Of a stretch of DNA of 64,000 bases, positions 50,701 to 60,594 are shown in pieces. How positions within the stretch are numbered: position 1 is the stretch's first letter; each line of letters begins with the position of its first letter. The position numbers and the translations under genes were made by a program. This DNA is from Scatomorpha merdigallinarum (GTDB taxonomy: Bacteria; Bacillota; Clostridia; Oscillospirales; Oscillospiraceae), in the NCBI GenBank assembly GCA_018710885.1, contig DVJA01000081.1, positions 1 through 64,000 on the forward strand, written 5' to 3'. The notes under the pieces were generated by a model that saw only the letters and a list, made by a program, of their open reading frames with translations, ran no database searches and had not been told where the DNA came from.

Positions 50701-51175
50701 AGCGGGCATCGTGGCTTCCAAGCGGACGCGCACCACGAAAAACGGCACGCTCATGGCCTACATTCAACTCGAGGACGACACTGGTACCATAGAGCTGCTG
50801 GCCTTCCAGCGCGCCCTGGATAACGGCGGCGGCTATGTCGCCGACAATGCAGCCATTATCGTGCGCGGACGTATATCCGTGCGCGACGAGAAAGAGCCGC
50901 AGATAGTGGTGGACAGCATCCGTCCCATGTCTGACGCCGCGCTGCCTGACGGCAGCTATGCCAAGCCTCGCAAGCTCTGGATACGCCTGGCCCAAAATGA
51001 CGCGCGTATCATGCGCCGTATAGAGCTTCTGCAGGAGATGTTCCCCGGCAACGACCGCATGATAGTCTATTTCGCGGATACGGGCCGCCGTCTCGGCGCG
51101 GATTGCGTTATTATGGACAGTCTGGTGCGCGAGCTGGTGGAGATGGTCGGCGCAGAAAATGTCAAGGTGGTCTAG
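47729..51175 (+). CDS. dnaE: DNA polymerase III alpha subunit, DnaE type
   Basis: The 1148-residue protein has an N-terminal PHP domain (FVHLHLHTEYSLLDGACRID; LAITDHGVMYG), the polymerase palm with catalytic D396 and D398 in PDIDIDF, the GRGSAAGS region, the fingers/beta-binding parts, and a C-terminal OB fold (VTIAGIVASKRTRTTKNGTL). No 3'-5' exonuclease insertion is seen, so this is DnaE rather than PolC. In Firmicutes it extends primers on the lagging strand before PolC takes over. Last gene of the six-gene cluster. Confidence 0.95.
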   Translation: MSFVHLHLHTEYSLLDGACRIDALAERAKELGFEALAITDHGVMYGAVNFYRACVKAGIKPIIGCEVYVAPRSRTDREYGIDSQYTHLILLCKDETGYRNLSYLVSMGFVEGFYVKPRIDWGLLHEHSEGLVCLSGCLAGDIPQKIVNGRYEDAKARALELREVFGEDFYLEIQRHGIREEETAARGILRIHDETGIPIAVTNDAHYINKEDAYYQDVLMCIQTGKTVNEAERMRFETQEFYLKSEEEMRALFPERQDAADNTVEIAAKCNFDFEFGHYHLPRFQLPAGETDSFEYLKKLCEAGFERRYGPEREDAKKQMDYELDMIKRMGFVDYFLIVSDFIGYAKGRGIPVGPGRGSAAGSVVSYCLNITDVDPIKYSLYFERFLNPERVSMPDIDIDFCVRRRGEVIDYVNRKYGNDHVAQIVTFGTMAARQAVRDTGRALDISYAECDAVAKQVPFALGMTLDEAMRLSKPMREMYAADERIKKLIDTARALEGMPRHASTHAAGVVITEKPVYEYVPLAKNDESVVTQYTMTTLEELGLLKMDFLGLRNLTILDDAVQLLRRSNPDFDINTIPEDDEDTFAMLSAGKTEGVFQLESAGMTSVCTRLGPKSIEDITAVIALYRPGPMDSIPRFIENSQHPERIKYKHPSLEPILAVTYGCIVYQEQVIEIFRRLAGFSLGQADNIRRAMSKKKHAVIDAERVAFIHGDEGRNIPGCVKNGIPEATASAIYDEILDFASYAFNKAHAVAYAIVAYRTAYMKRHYPREYMAALLTSVLDSSSKVAEYIAECREMRINLLPPDVNESDAYFTISGKNIRFGLVAIKNIGEKFILQLMDERRENGPFKSLEDFCRRMSGKELNRRAIESLIRSGAFDSLGATRKSMMAVLDNVLEGIASDGRRNIEGQMDLFGGEEPALTAIAMPQMEEYSRAELMAMERETTGLYLTGHPMDEYREAARSAGAVSIGAILSDFANEAGPERFADEQYVTIAGIVASKRTRTTKNGTLMAYIQLEDDTGTIELLAFQRALDNGGGYVADNAAIIVRGRISVRDEKEPQIVVDSIRPMSDAALPDGSYAKPRKLWIRLAQNDARIMRRIELLQEMFPGNDRMIVYFADTGRRLGADCVIMDSLVRELVEMVGAENVKVV

Positions 51176-51243
51176 AAGCTGCCGCAACGGCCCAACAGTT
51201 AAGGGCAAAAGTGGGATTTTTGCAGCTTTCAGGCGCAAAGTGC

Positions 51244-51272
51244 TTGACAATATTCTGATAGGATGATAGTAT
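51244..51272 (+). promoter_or_regulatory. Promoter of the manganese riboswitch/P-type ATPase unit
   Basis: TTGACA (51244-51249), 17-base spacer, TAGTAT (51267-51272). A consensus -35 with a fair -10; the transcript would begin just before the riboswitch. Confidence 0.7.
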
Positions 51273-51284
51273 CTTGGATACGTG

Positions 51285-51395
51285 AGGGAGTAGTCTTCCT
51301 TAATGGAGGCAAGTCAACAACTTGGGGCCCCGGGCTCCTGGCTTGCATTAAATGGCGAGACTCATGGATGGGCAAGACCTTCCATGGGTCTTTTT
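51285..51395 (+). promoter_or_regulatory. yybP-ykoY manganese riboswitch with terminator platform
   Basis: The two conserved loops of this class are present: AGGGAGTAG (51285-51293) and GGCAAGACCTTCC (51371-51383), with paired regions between them. The 3' loop lies within a stem GACTCATGGA/TCCATGGGTC (51359-51368 and 51381-51390) that is followed by TTTTT, an intrinsic terminator. Binding of Mn2+ by such aptamers stabilises the first structure and lets transcription continue, so expression of the ATPase should rise with manganese. An alternative start codon for the ATPase at 51263 lies inside this RNA and is rejected. Confidence 0.8.
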
Positions 51396-51424
51396 GCTAC
51401 ATTAGGAAAGGGTGGTATCAACAA

Positions 51425-54058
<2,634 letters not shown>

Positions 54059-54067
54059 CCTGTCTGC

Positions 54068-54097
54068 AAGCGCCCCGGCCTTACCGGGGCGCTTTTT
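54068..54097 (+). terminator. Terminator after the P-type ATPase
   Basis: AAGCGCCCCGG pairs with CCGGGGCGCTT over a 5-base loop, followed by TTTTTT. Confidence 0.88.
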
Positions 54098-54158
54098 TAC
54101 TTGATTATCAGCGCAGTTTGTGATATGGTAATTGCATCACGTAGAAAAGGGTGAAAGA

Positions 54159-54182
54159 ATGTACAATACCTCCCGCAAATAA
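54159..54182 (+). CDS. Leader peptide (7 aa) of the ABC-F attenuator
   Basis: ATG at 54159 after AAAGGGTGAAAG encodes MYNTSRK and a stop. It sits in the leader of the ABC-F gene, and its codons 4-7 overlap the left arm of the first leader hairpin. In several ABC-F and erm genes, a ribosome stalled by a drug on such a short ORF changes the leader fold and allows read-through. The function is inferred from position and structure. Confidence 0.6.
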   Translation: MYNTSRK

Positions 54183-54295
54183 TGCCGAGGCGCAGTAAAT
54201 GCGCCGACTGCGGGAGAAGTATATCTGTGCGCGCTCTGGTCTCACTATAAGTGAGGCTTTCGGCCGCGGGAAGACTTGCCCGCAGGCCGTTTTTT
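54170..54295 (+). promoter_or_regulatory. Attenuator leader of the ABC-F gene
   Basis: CTCCCGCA (54170-54177) pairs with TGCGGGAG (54209-54216) around an inner GGCGCA/TGCGCC stem (54189-54205). A small CTCAC/GTGAG hairpin follows (54241-54255), then a terminator CGGCCGCGGG/CCCG..GGCCG (54261-54289) with TTTTTT. The left arm CTCCCGC, when not held in the first hairpin, can also pair with GCGGGA inside the terminator's left arm, giving an alternative, antiterminating fold. Confidence 0.65.
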
Positions 54296-54318
54296 GTTTT
54301 TAAAAAAGGAGTGTGCGC

Positions 54319-55779
54319 ATGTCTACAATAACCGTAGAGAATCTCACTTTTTCCTATCCGGGAAGCGCAGAAAGCGTCTTTGACGGGCTCAACCTCCGGC
54401 TTGACACCGGCTGGAAACTCGGTCTCGTCGGCCGCAACGGACGCGGCAAAACCACGCTTCTGCGCCTGTTGATGGGCGAATACGAGTACTCGGGACGCAT
54501 AACCGCGCCTGTACCGTTCAGCTATTTCCCCGCCGAAGTCGAGGACGCCTCGCTCTCTACACGCGAGGTGCTGCGCGGTCTCAGCCCCGATGCGGAGGAC
54601 TGGGAGCTCGAGCGTGAGCTGAGCCTGCTGGGCATCGGCGAAGACGAACTTGAGCGCAGCTTTGAGACGCTCTCGCCGGGCGAGCGTACCCGCGCCCTGC
54701 TCGCCGTGCTCTTCCTGGACGGTGCGGGCTTCCCGCTTATAGACGAACCGACGAACCACCTGGACGAAGCCGCGAGGGCGGCGGTGTCCGCATATCTGGC
54801 CTCAAAGCGGGGCTTTATCCTGATCTCGCATGACCGCCGCTTCCTCGACGGCTGCGTGGACCACATTTTGGCCCTGAACCGCTCCGGAACCGAACTGAGA
54901 GGCGGCAGCTTCTCTGCCTGGTTTTACGACTTTGAGCAGCGTCAGGAGGGCGAAAAGCTGCAAAACGAGCGCCTGAGGCGCGACGCAAACCGCCTGCGTG
55001 AGGCCGCGAGGACCACAGCCGTCTGGTCAGACAAAGTGGAAAAGAGCAAGCGCGGCGCCGCCGACAAGGGCTATGTCGGGCACAAGGCGGCGAAAATGAT
55101 GAAACGCTCCAAGAGCCTCGAGGCCCGGCAGCTCAAGGCCGCCGCCGAGCGGGAATCGCTGCTGAAGGACGTGGAGAGCGCCGAGGCGCTCAAGCTCTCG
55201 CCGCTCGCCTACCGATCGGAGACGTTGGTCCGCTTCAAGGACGTGGCCGCGCTGTATGCAGGCCGGCCGTCGGGCCGGGCGGTGAGCTTTGAGCTGCACC
55301 GTGGCGGGCGTGTCGCCCTCTGCGGCGGCAACGGCAGTGGCAAGAGCAGCCTCCTGAAGCTGCTCACCGGAGCAAACACGGAGCACACGGGGCTGCTAGA
55401 GATTGGCTCCGGCCTTATTGTGTCCTATGTGCCGCAGGACACGTCCCACCTCTCAGGTACGCCGGAGCAGTTCGCCGCAGAGCGTGGGATAGAGCGCAGC
55501 CTGTTCATGACCATACTGCGCAAGCTCGATTTCGCCCGCAGCCTGCTCACGAGGGACATGTCCGGCTTCTCGGCGGGGCAGAAGAAAAAGGTGCTCCTGG
55601 CCGGGAGCCTGTGCGAGAGCGCCCACCTGTACGTCTGGGACGAGCCGCTAAATTATATCGACATTTACTCACGCATGCAGCTCGAGCGGCTGATTGCCGA
55701 GTTTAGTCCGACTATGCTGTTTGTAGAGCACGACGCGGCCTTTCGTGAAAATGTGGCCACAGAGTGCATAGAACTGTAA
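54319..55779 (+). CDS. ABC-F ribosome protection protein, Lsa-like
   Basis: ATG at 54319 after AAGGAG. The 486-residue cytoplasmic protein has two ATP-binding cassettes: first GLVGRNGRGKTTLLRLLMG, a LSPGERTR signature and DEPTNHLD; second CGGNGSGKSSLLKLL, a FSAGQKKKV signature and WDEPLNYID. The interdomain linker (about residues 200-290) is charged and helical, as in antibiotic-resistance ABC-F proteins. WKLGLVGRNGRGKTTLLRLL is very like the Lsa family (lincosamide, streptogramin A, pleuromutilin protection). It probably displaces such drugs from the ribosome; the leader attenuator supports drug induction. No membrane segment is present. Confidence 0.82.
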   Translation: MSTITVENLTFSYPGSAESVFDGLNLRLDTGWKLGLVGRNGRGKTTLLRLLMGEYEYSGRITAPVPFSYFPAEVEDASLSTREVLRGLSPDAEDWELERELSLLGIGEDELERSFETLSPGERTRALLAVLFLDGAGFPLIDEPTNHLDEAARAAVSAYLASKRGFILISHDRRFLDGCVDHILALNRSGTELRGGSFSAWFYDFEQRQEGEKLQNERLRRDANRLREAARTTAVWSDKVEKSKRGAADKGYVGHKAAKMMKRSKSLEARQLKAAAERESLLKDVESAEALKLSPLAYRSETLVRFKDVAALYAGRPSGRAVSFELHRGGRVALCGGNGSGKSSLLKLLTGANTEHTGLLEIGSGLIVSYVPQDTSHLSGTPEQFAAERGIERSLFMTILRKLDFARSLLTRDMSGFSAGQKKKVLLAGSLCESAHLYVWDEPLNYIDIYSRMQLERLIAEFSPTMLFVEHDAAFRENVATECIEL

Positions 55780-55807
55780 AAAGTGGAGGCTCTTGCCTCC
55801 ACTTTTT
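55778..55807. terminator. Bidirectional terminator between ABC-F gene and dpaB
   Basis: AAAAAGTGGAGGC pairs with GCCTCCACTTTTT over TCTT, overlapping both stop codons of the convergent genes. Confidence 0.85.
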
Positions 55808-56375
55808 ACTTCAAAATCGGCTGTATCTGCTGCCCCTGAAGGGCGGCCTCCACGGCGTCGGCTATTTTGCTGAAATCGGCCTGCAGGCTGGTCGGCTTGC
55901 CGGCCGGATCGTCCTGACCGAAGGGGACGAAGTAGTAGTTTTTGCGGTTGAGCAATTCGGCTATGTTCATCGCAGAGCCGGAGAGAGCATCGTTGGTAGA
56001 GAGCGCGATGACTACGGGCTTCCCGTTGCGCAGGTGGCTCTTGGCGGCCATGGTCACGGCGGTGTCCGTCACGCCGTTGGCGAGCTTGGCGAGGGTGTTG
56101 CCCGTACACGGAGCTATCACGAGCACGTCAAAAAGCCGCTCGGGCCCCACGCGCTCGGCGCCGGTGATGGTGCGTATAATCGCCTTGCCCGTCATGCCCT
56201 CGAGCCTTTCGATAAAGCCCTGGGCCGTGCCGAAGCGGCTGTCCGTGGAACAGGCGGTCTCGCTCATGAGAGCGGTGACCTCATATTCCTCGGAGAGTTT
56301 TTCGGCCTCGGCCAAGACCTTGTCATAGGTGCAGTAGGAGCCGCAAAGGGCGAGCCCCAGTTTTACCTGTTTCAA
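55806..56375 (-). CDS. dpaB: Dipicolinate synthase subunit B
   Basis: The 189-residue flavoprotein-like product begins MKQVKLGLALCGSYCTYDKV and has LMSETACSTDSRFG, VIAPCTGNTLAKLANGVTDT and VVIALSTNDALSG, the pattern of DpaB/SpoVFB. With DpaA it forms dipicolinic acid from dihydrodipicolinate in the mother cell during sporulation; the compound is then taken up by the spore core. Leftward; four-base overlap with dpaA indicates a shared transcript. Its presence implies endospore formation. Confidence 0.93.
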   Translation of the reverse strand: MKQVKLGLALCGSYCTYDKVLAEAEKLSEEYEVTALMSETACSTDSRFGTAQGFIERLEGMTGKAIIRTITGAERVGPERLFDVLVIAPCTGNTLAKLANGVTDTAVTMAAKSHLRNGKPVVIALSTNDALSGSAMNIAELLNRKNYYFVPFGQDDPAGKPTSLQADFSKIADAVEAALQGQQIQPILK

Positions 56376-57235
56376 AGTTTTTCATCCTCCAAAATGGCAT
56401 AAATTGCGTCGCGCACGGCCATTGCCGCCGTGTCCGGAGACCATTTTCCGGGCAGGCCGGGCGCGGTGAGCGCTCGTATGCCGAAGGCCCGCGCGGCGTC
56501 GAAGTCTGTGCCGCCCGGCTTGCTGGCGAGGTCAAGCACCAGCGCGCCGGGCTTGAGTTCGACCAGCCGCGAAGCCGTCAGCACAAGCGAGGGCGCGGTG
56601 TTGACAACTATGTCGGCGTCAGAGAGCGTCCCGGCGAGGTTGGATGTGTCCAGCGCGTCAAAGCCCAGCAGCGCGGCCTTGGACCGGGAGTCCGGGCTCC
56701 GTGATGCCACGGCTACATCCATGCCCAGCGCGGCCAGCTTCGGCGCGAGCTGAGAGGTTATGTGGCCCATACCTATGATAACAGCCCGCTTGCCGCAGAG
56801 CACCTCCGTCGTCTCACTGAGCAACACGCCTATCGTGCCCTCGGCTGTAGCCAGCGAATTCACGTCACGATAACTTTCCAGCGCCCCGTAGTCGCGCAGG
56901 TGTACGCCGCGTGCCTCAGCCAGTTCAGCCAGTTCGCCCGTAACTGCGCCCGCGCAAACAAGCGAATCTGGCTCCAGCGATGAGAACAACTCACTAAGGC
57001 AGTGCATCCTGCGCGAAAACGGCGCGTTCAGAAATCCGCGCTTCAACGTGGCCGGCATGGGCAGCACCACACACCCGGCTCCGTCGCGGCACTGTGCCGC
57101 ACTCAGGCAGGGGAGCACGCCGTCCGGCAGCGGAGCGTCCTCCAGCGCCCAGACTTTGACTCCGTGTCCGTCAGCAAGTAACAGTCCGGCCAGACGCGCA
57201 GTGCGCTCGTCCCCTCCACATAAGGCAAATACCAT
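56372..57235 (-). CDS. dpaA: Dipicolinate synthase subunit A
   Basis: ATG at 57235 (MVFALCGGDERTARLAGLLL) lies 10 bases after AAAGGGG; the longer upstream frame lacks a start signal. The 287-residue protein has an N-terminal Rossmann domain and a second NAD(P)-binding loop AVIIGMGHITSQLAPKLAAL, as in SpoVFA. With DpaB it converts the lysine-pathway intermediate to dipicolinate. First gene of the leftward dpaAB pair, divergent from thyA. Confidence 0.93.
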   Translation of the reverse strand: MVFALCGGDERTARLAGLLLADGHGVKVWALEDAPLPDGVLPCLSAAQCRDGAGCVVLPMPATLKRGFLNAPFSRRMHCLSELFSSLEPDSLVCAGAVTGELAELAEARGVHLRDYGALESYRDVNSLATAEGTIGVLLSETTEVLCGKRAVIIGMGHITSQLAPKLAALGMDVAVASRSPDSRSKAALLGFDALDTSNLAGTLSDADIVVNTAPSLVLTASRLVELKPGALVLDLASKPGGTDFDAARAFGIRALTAPGLPGKWSPDTAAMAVRDAIYAILEDEKL

Positions 57236-57342
57236 AAACTCCACGCCCCTTTCTCGCATCATTCTATTCGCTATGCCGCTTGCGGGTTCCAATGTAAAAA
57301 TGATATAATTGTACAAGTTATGACAATAAAGGAGGCGCATGC

Positions 57343-58176
57343 ATGAGCCGCGCGGACGAGCTGTTCATACAAAACTGCCGGGACATCCTGGACAACGGCT
57401 TCTGGGACACGGAACTTCAAGTGCGGCCACGCTGGGAGGACACCGGCGAGAGCGCGCACACGGTGAAACGATTTGGAATCGTCAACCGCTATGATCTGTC
57501 GAAGGAGTTCCCGATTCTCACTATTCGCCGCACTTTTTGGAAGAGCGCTGTGGATGAGCTGTTGTGGATATGGCATAAGAAATCCAACAACGTCCACGAG
57601 CTCCGCTCGCGTGTCTGGGACGCCTGGGCCGACGAGAACGGCTCTATCGGCAAGGCCTACGGTTACCAGCTGGGAGTGAAGTACCGCTTCCCCGAGGGTG
57701 AGAACGACCAGGTGGACCACGTGCTCTACGAACTGCGCCACAACCCGGCTTCGCGCCGCATACTGACGAGCCTCTACAACTTCTCCGACCTGAGCGAAAT
57801 GGCGCTCTATCCCTGCGCTTACTCCATGACTTTCAACGTCACGGGCGACACGCTCAACGCCGTGCTCAACCAGCGCAGCCAGGACATGCTCACGGCCAAC
57901 AACTGGAACGTATGCCAGTACGCCGTGCTGGTGCACATGTTTGCGCAGGCCTCCGGGCTGAAGGCGGGCGAGCTAATTCACGTCATAGCCGACGCGCACA
58001 TATACGACAGGCACGTACCCATAGTCGAGAAGATACTTGCAAATCCCCAGTATGACGCCCCGCAGCTCGTGATAGACCCGGATGTACACGACTTCTACGC
58101 CTTCACGCGCGAGAGCTTCTCGCTGCCCGGATACAAATACACCGAACTGGAAGAAAAAATACCCGTCGCCGTCTGA
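57343..58176 (+). CDS. thyA: Thymidylate synthase
   Basis: The 277-residue protein has the folate/dUMP pattern: the catalytic cysteine in MALYPCAYSMTF, NQRSQDMLTANNWN, and HVIADAHIYDRH near the end, and the N-terminal RRTFWKSAVDELLW. It methylates dUMP to dTMP with methylenetetrahydrofolate. The gene next to it encodes dihydrofolate reductase, which restores the folate; a spacing of 28 bases indicates an operon. Ribosome-binding site AAAGGAGG. Confidence 0.95.
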   Translation: MSRADELFIQNCRDILDNGFWDTELQVRPRWEDTGESAHTVKRFGIVNRYDLSKEFPILTIRRTFWKSAVDELLWIWHKKSNNVHELRSRVWDAWADENGSIGKAYGYQLGVKYRFPEGENDQVDHVLYELRHNPASRRILTSLYNFSDLSEMALYPCAYSMTFNVTGDTLNAVLNQRSQDMLTANNWNVCQYAVLVHMFAQASGLKAGELIHVIADAHIYDRHVPIVEKILANPQYDAPQLVIDPDVHDFYAFTRESFSLPGYKYTELEEKIPVAV

Positions 58177-58204
58177 GCGCCGGAGAAGATAAGGAAGGTA
58201 TCAA

Positions 58205-58678
58205 ATGGAAGCAATAGTCGCGGTATACACCGACTGGGGCATAGGCAGCGATGGCACACAGCCCATCGTCATACCCGAGGACAGGCGTCGCTTTGCCGAG
58301 ATAACCCGGGGTTCCACGCTCATAGTGGGCAGTAAGACCCTGCTCGACTTCCCCGGCAGCAAACCGCTGGCGGGGCGCCGGAACATAGTGCTCACGAGAC
58401 AGGAGAGCGAGGTCGAGGGCGCGGAGATCGTCCACACGCCCGAGGAGGCGATAGCGCTATGCGGTGAGGACCGCACCTTTGTTGTGGGCGGTGCGACTGT
58501 GTATATGGCCATGTTTCCGTACCTGGACAAGATATACGTCACGAAGATAGACGCGACCCCGGCGTCGGACGCATACTTCCCTAACTTGGACTCCCTGCCC
58601 GACTGGGTACAGACGGAGACTGAGCGTTTCAGCTCCGGCGGCGTGGAGTGCGAGTTCTGCGTCTACGAGAAAAAATAA
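58205..58678 (+). CDS. folA: Dihydrofolate reductase
   Basis: The 157-residue protein has the DHFR pattern: VAVYTDWGIGSDGTQPIVIP in the place of the substrate-binding Met20 loop, STLIVGSKTLLDFPG, NIVLTRQ and the cofactor loop FVVGGATVYMAMFPY. It reduces dihydrofolate produced by the preceding thymidylate synthase and is the usual target of trimethoprim. The N-terminal loop is unusual (GSDGTQPIVIPEDRR instead of the common NNxLPW), so inhibitor sensitivity may differ. Confidence 0.88.
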   Translation: MEAIVAVYTDWGIGSDGTQPIVIPEDRRRFAEITRGSTLIVGSKTLLDFPGSKPLAGRRNIVLTRQESEVEGAEIVHTPEEAIALCGEDRTFVVGGATVYMAMFPYLDKIYVTKIDATPASDAYFPNLDSLPDWVQTETERFSSGGVECEFCVYEKK

Positions 58679-58695
58679 GCCGCCCATGCGGCGAG

Positions 58696-58727
58696 AAGGT
58701 CCCCCGGCTGTAGGGCCGGGGGACCTT
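58696..58727. terminator. Terminator after folA
   Basis: AAGGTCCCCCGGC (58696-58708) pairs with GCCGGGGGACCTT (58715-58727), a perfect 13-bp stem. The T tail is weak on both strands. Confidence 0.65.
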
Positions 58728-58795
58728 GACAATATCATGCGCGGCAGGGCGCGTCCACTTTGCAAAGGCCGCCTTGCGGGCGGCGGGAGGTTTTT

Positions 58796-59281
58796 ATGGC
58801 TGTAGAGATAAGCAGATACACTGAAGCAGACTTGCCGGCTCTGACCGAAATCTGGAACGAGGTCGTGCGCGACGGCGTGGCCTTCCCCCAGCTCAACGAG
58901 ATGAGTGTGGACGAGGCGGCAGAATTTTTCGCCGCACAGGACTACACGGCGGTGGCACGCGTGGACGGCCAGGTGCTGGGCCTCTACATACTGCACCCCA
59001 ATAACGTCGGCCGCTGCGGGCACCAGGCCAACGCCAGCTATGCCGTGGCCTCTGCCGCGCGCGGCAAGGGCGTCGGCGAGGCGCTGGTGCGCCACTCGTT
59101 GGAGACGGGCGCGCAGTTGGGGTACAAGCTGCTCATATTCAACGCGGTTGTGGCCAGCAACACGCACGCAATACGCCTCTACGAGCGTTTGGGTTTCGTG
59201 CGTATAGGTCAGGTGCCGAACGGCTTCCTGATGAAAGACGGCAGCTGGAACGACACGATACTGTTTTATCACACGCTTTGA
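58796..59281 (+). CDS. GNAT-family N-acetyltransferase
   Basis: ATG at 58796 after GGGAGG. The 161-residue protein has the acetyl-CoA fold with YAVASAARGKGVGEALVRHS (the R/Q-x-x-G-x-G/A pyrophosphate loop) and a typical NAVVASNTHAIRLYERLGFV end. It resembles phosphinothricin/uncharacterised acetyltransferases; the substrate cannot be told. Single gene with its own ribosome-binding site, ended by a strong terminator. Confidence 0.88.
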   Translation: MAVEISRYTEADLPALTEIWNEVVRDGVAFPQLNEMSVDEAAEFFAAQDYTAVARVDGQVLGLYILHPNNVGRCGHQANASYAVASAARGKGVGEALVRHSLETGAQLGYKLLIFNAVVASNTHAIRLYERLGFVRIGQVPNGFLMKDGSWNDTILFYHTL

Positions 59282-59320
59282 GCCAAAAGGCCAGCCGGTG
59301 TTTCCGGCTGGCCTTTTGGC
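59282..59320. terminator. Bidirectional terminator
   Basis: GCCAAAAGGCCAGCCGG pairs perfectly with CCGGCTGGCCTTTTGGC over five bases. It separates the acetyltransferase gene from the leftward anti-sigma gene. Confidence 0.88.
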
Positions 59321-59331
59321 ATCAATGTTGG

Positions 59332-59904
59332 CTATTCTTCTATAGGGCTCAACGCCTCCAATAGCGCTTCGCCCGTGACGCCGAGCTGCGCGTCGTCGCT
59401 TGCAAAGGGGATATGCAGCAGATATTCCCCATCGACTTCGTAGACGTACACGTAGATACCGGAGCCGATGTCCTGCGTGCCGCCCAGAAGGGTGAGAACC
59501 TCTGCCCTTGTCATGTCTGGCCTCAGCTCGCGTATCTGCGCGGAGGTCACCTGCGTTGGAGTTTCAGCCGGGCCCTCATTGTCCGGCACCAGACTGAGGA
59601 TTTCGTCTGTCAGGGCGCTGCTCTCACCGGCGTCAAGCGTCTTTACGGCCTCCTTTATTTCCTGATGTGAGTAACTGCTCAAATCCTGGGCGGGAACGCC
59701 TAGCGAGCTGAGGTAATCCACCGCCGCGTTATACTGGATTGCGTCAACGGCAAACGCCGTCAGCGGCAGCGCCAGCAGCAGGCAGGCCGCCACTATGGCC
59801 CACTTAAACCGTCCGGGCTTTTTGACAGCGCGCCCGGCTCGGGCTTCTTGCACGTACTTTTCGTCGATATCGCCGAGTATCTCACAAAACTCTGCTCTTT
59901 TCAC
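59332..59904 (-). CDS. Membrane anti-sigma-like protein
   Basis: The 190-residue protein has a cytoplasmic N-terminal part (FCEILGDIDEKYVQEARAGR), one membrane helix (about residues 34-52, WAIVAACLLLALPLTAFAV) and an external domain with no known motif. It overlaps the ECF sigma gene by four bases (ATGA), the usual arrangement for a sigma factor and the membrane protein that holds it inactive. The sequence itself does not show a zinc anti-sigma motif (HxxxCxxC), so the assignment rests mainly on context. Confidence 0.65.
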   Translation of the reverse strand: MKRAEFCEILGDIDEKYVQEARAGRAVKKPGRFKWAIVAACLLLALPLTAFAVDAIQYNAAVDYLSSLGVPAQDLSSYSHQEIKEAVKTLDAGESSALTDEILSLVPDNEGPAETPTQVTSAQIRELRPDMTRAEVLTLLGGTQDIGSGIYVYVYEVDGEYLLHIPFASDDAQLGVTGEALLEALSPIEE

Positions 59905-60461
59905 AGTTCAAAGCCCCTTTCTGAGAGGTGTTTGCGCAGCTTCAATCTCAGGCGGCTGAGGGTAACAGACACGTGGTTTCCCGTCATGCCAAACCTGGCG
60001 GCAATTTCGGGGATAGTGTCAAAATACCAGTAGCGGCAAACGAAGATGCGCCTTTTATCAGCCGGGAGCGCGCCCAAAAATGCGTCTATAGCCGCCACGA
60101 GTTCCCTGCGGCCGATTTCACTCTCCACGCTGTCCGTATCAGACACCAGTTCCGCGATTTCGTCCAGGACGAATGCCGCCTGGCCGCTGCCGCGCTTGAG
60201 CGCGGTGTTATATTTGTACCGGTTGAGGGACAGGTTCCTCGTGAGTTTGCCGAGGAACACGGACAGTACGCGCGGCCTGTGCGGGGGCATGGAATTCCAC
60301 GCGCTCAGGTACGTGTCGTTGACGCACTCCTCCGCGTCCTCATCACTGCCCAGTATGTTCCTGGCGATTGAGGCGCAGTAGTTTCCGTATTTGTCCGACG
60401 TGGCGGGAATGGCCCGCTCGTCCCGGTCCCAGTACAGTTGCACTATTTTCGCGTCGTCCAT
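59901..60461 (-). CDS. ECF-type RNA polymerase sigma factor
   Basis: The 186-residue protein has sigma region 2 (GNYCASIARNILGSDEDAEE, then CVNDTYLSAWNSMP) and region 4 (PADKRRIFVCRYWYFDTIPE, then IAARFGMTGNHVSVTLSRLR). It would direct RNA polymerase to a set of stress or envelope genes, released by the membrane protein encoded downstream. Leftward operon of two genes. The signal is unknown. Confidence 0.9.
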   Translation of the reverse strand: MDDAKIVQLYWDRDERAIPATSDKYGNYCASIARNILGSDEDAEECVNDTYLSAWNSMPPHRPRVLSVFLGKLTRNLSLNRYKYNTALKRGSGQAAFVLDEIAELVSDTDSVESEIGRRELVAAIDAFLGALPADKRRIFVCRYWYFDTIPEIAARFGMTGNHVSVTLSRLRLKLRKHLSERGFEL

Positions 60462-60561
60462 CAGGTGCCGCCTCGCTTTCCGCTTGCCCTTTCACTTATA
60501 TACACAAATTTGGCACTCAAATCTTACAGCTTATTTCGGCCCGGATGACATTGAACTGAAA

Positions 60562-60594
60562 TAAAAAATGGAGAGCATAGCTCTCCATTTTTTT
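60562..60594. terminator. Terminator of the VanY-like gene
   Basis: AAAAAATGGAGAGC pairs with GCTCTCCATTTTTT over a two-base loop, with A and T runs on both sides. It touches the end of the leftward gene at 60593. Confidence 0.85.

Noticed and set aside
49145..51250. Open frame of 701 codons on the minus strand opposite dnaE
   Set aside because: Shadow of dnaE in a GC-rich genome; histidine/valine/alanine-rich translation, no ribosome-binding site and no family.
51263..51424. N-terminal extension of the P-type ATPase
   Set aside because: The extension overlaps the promoter -10 and the manganese riboswitch and has no ribosome-binding site; the GTG at 51425 is preferred.
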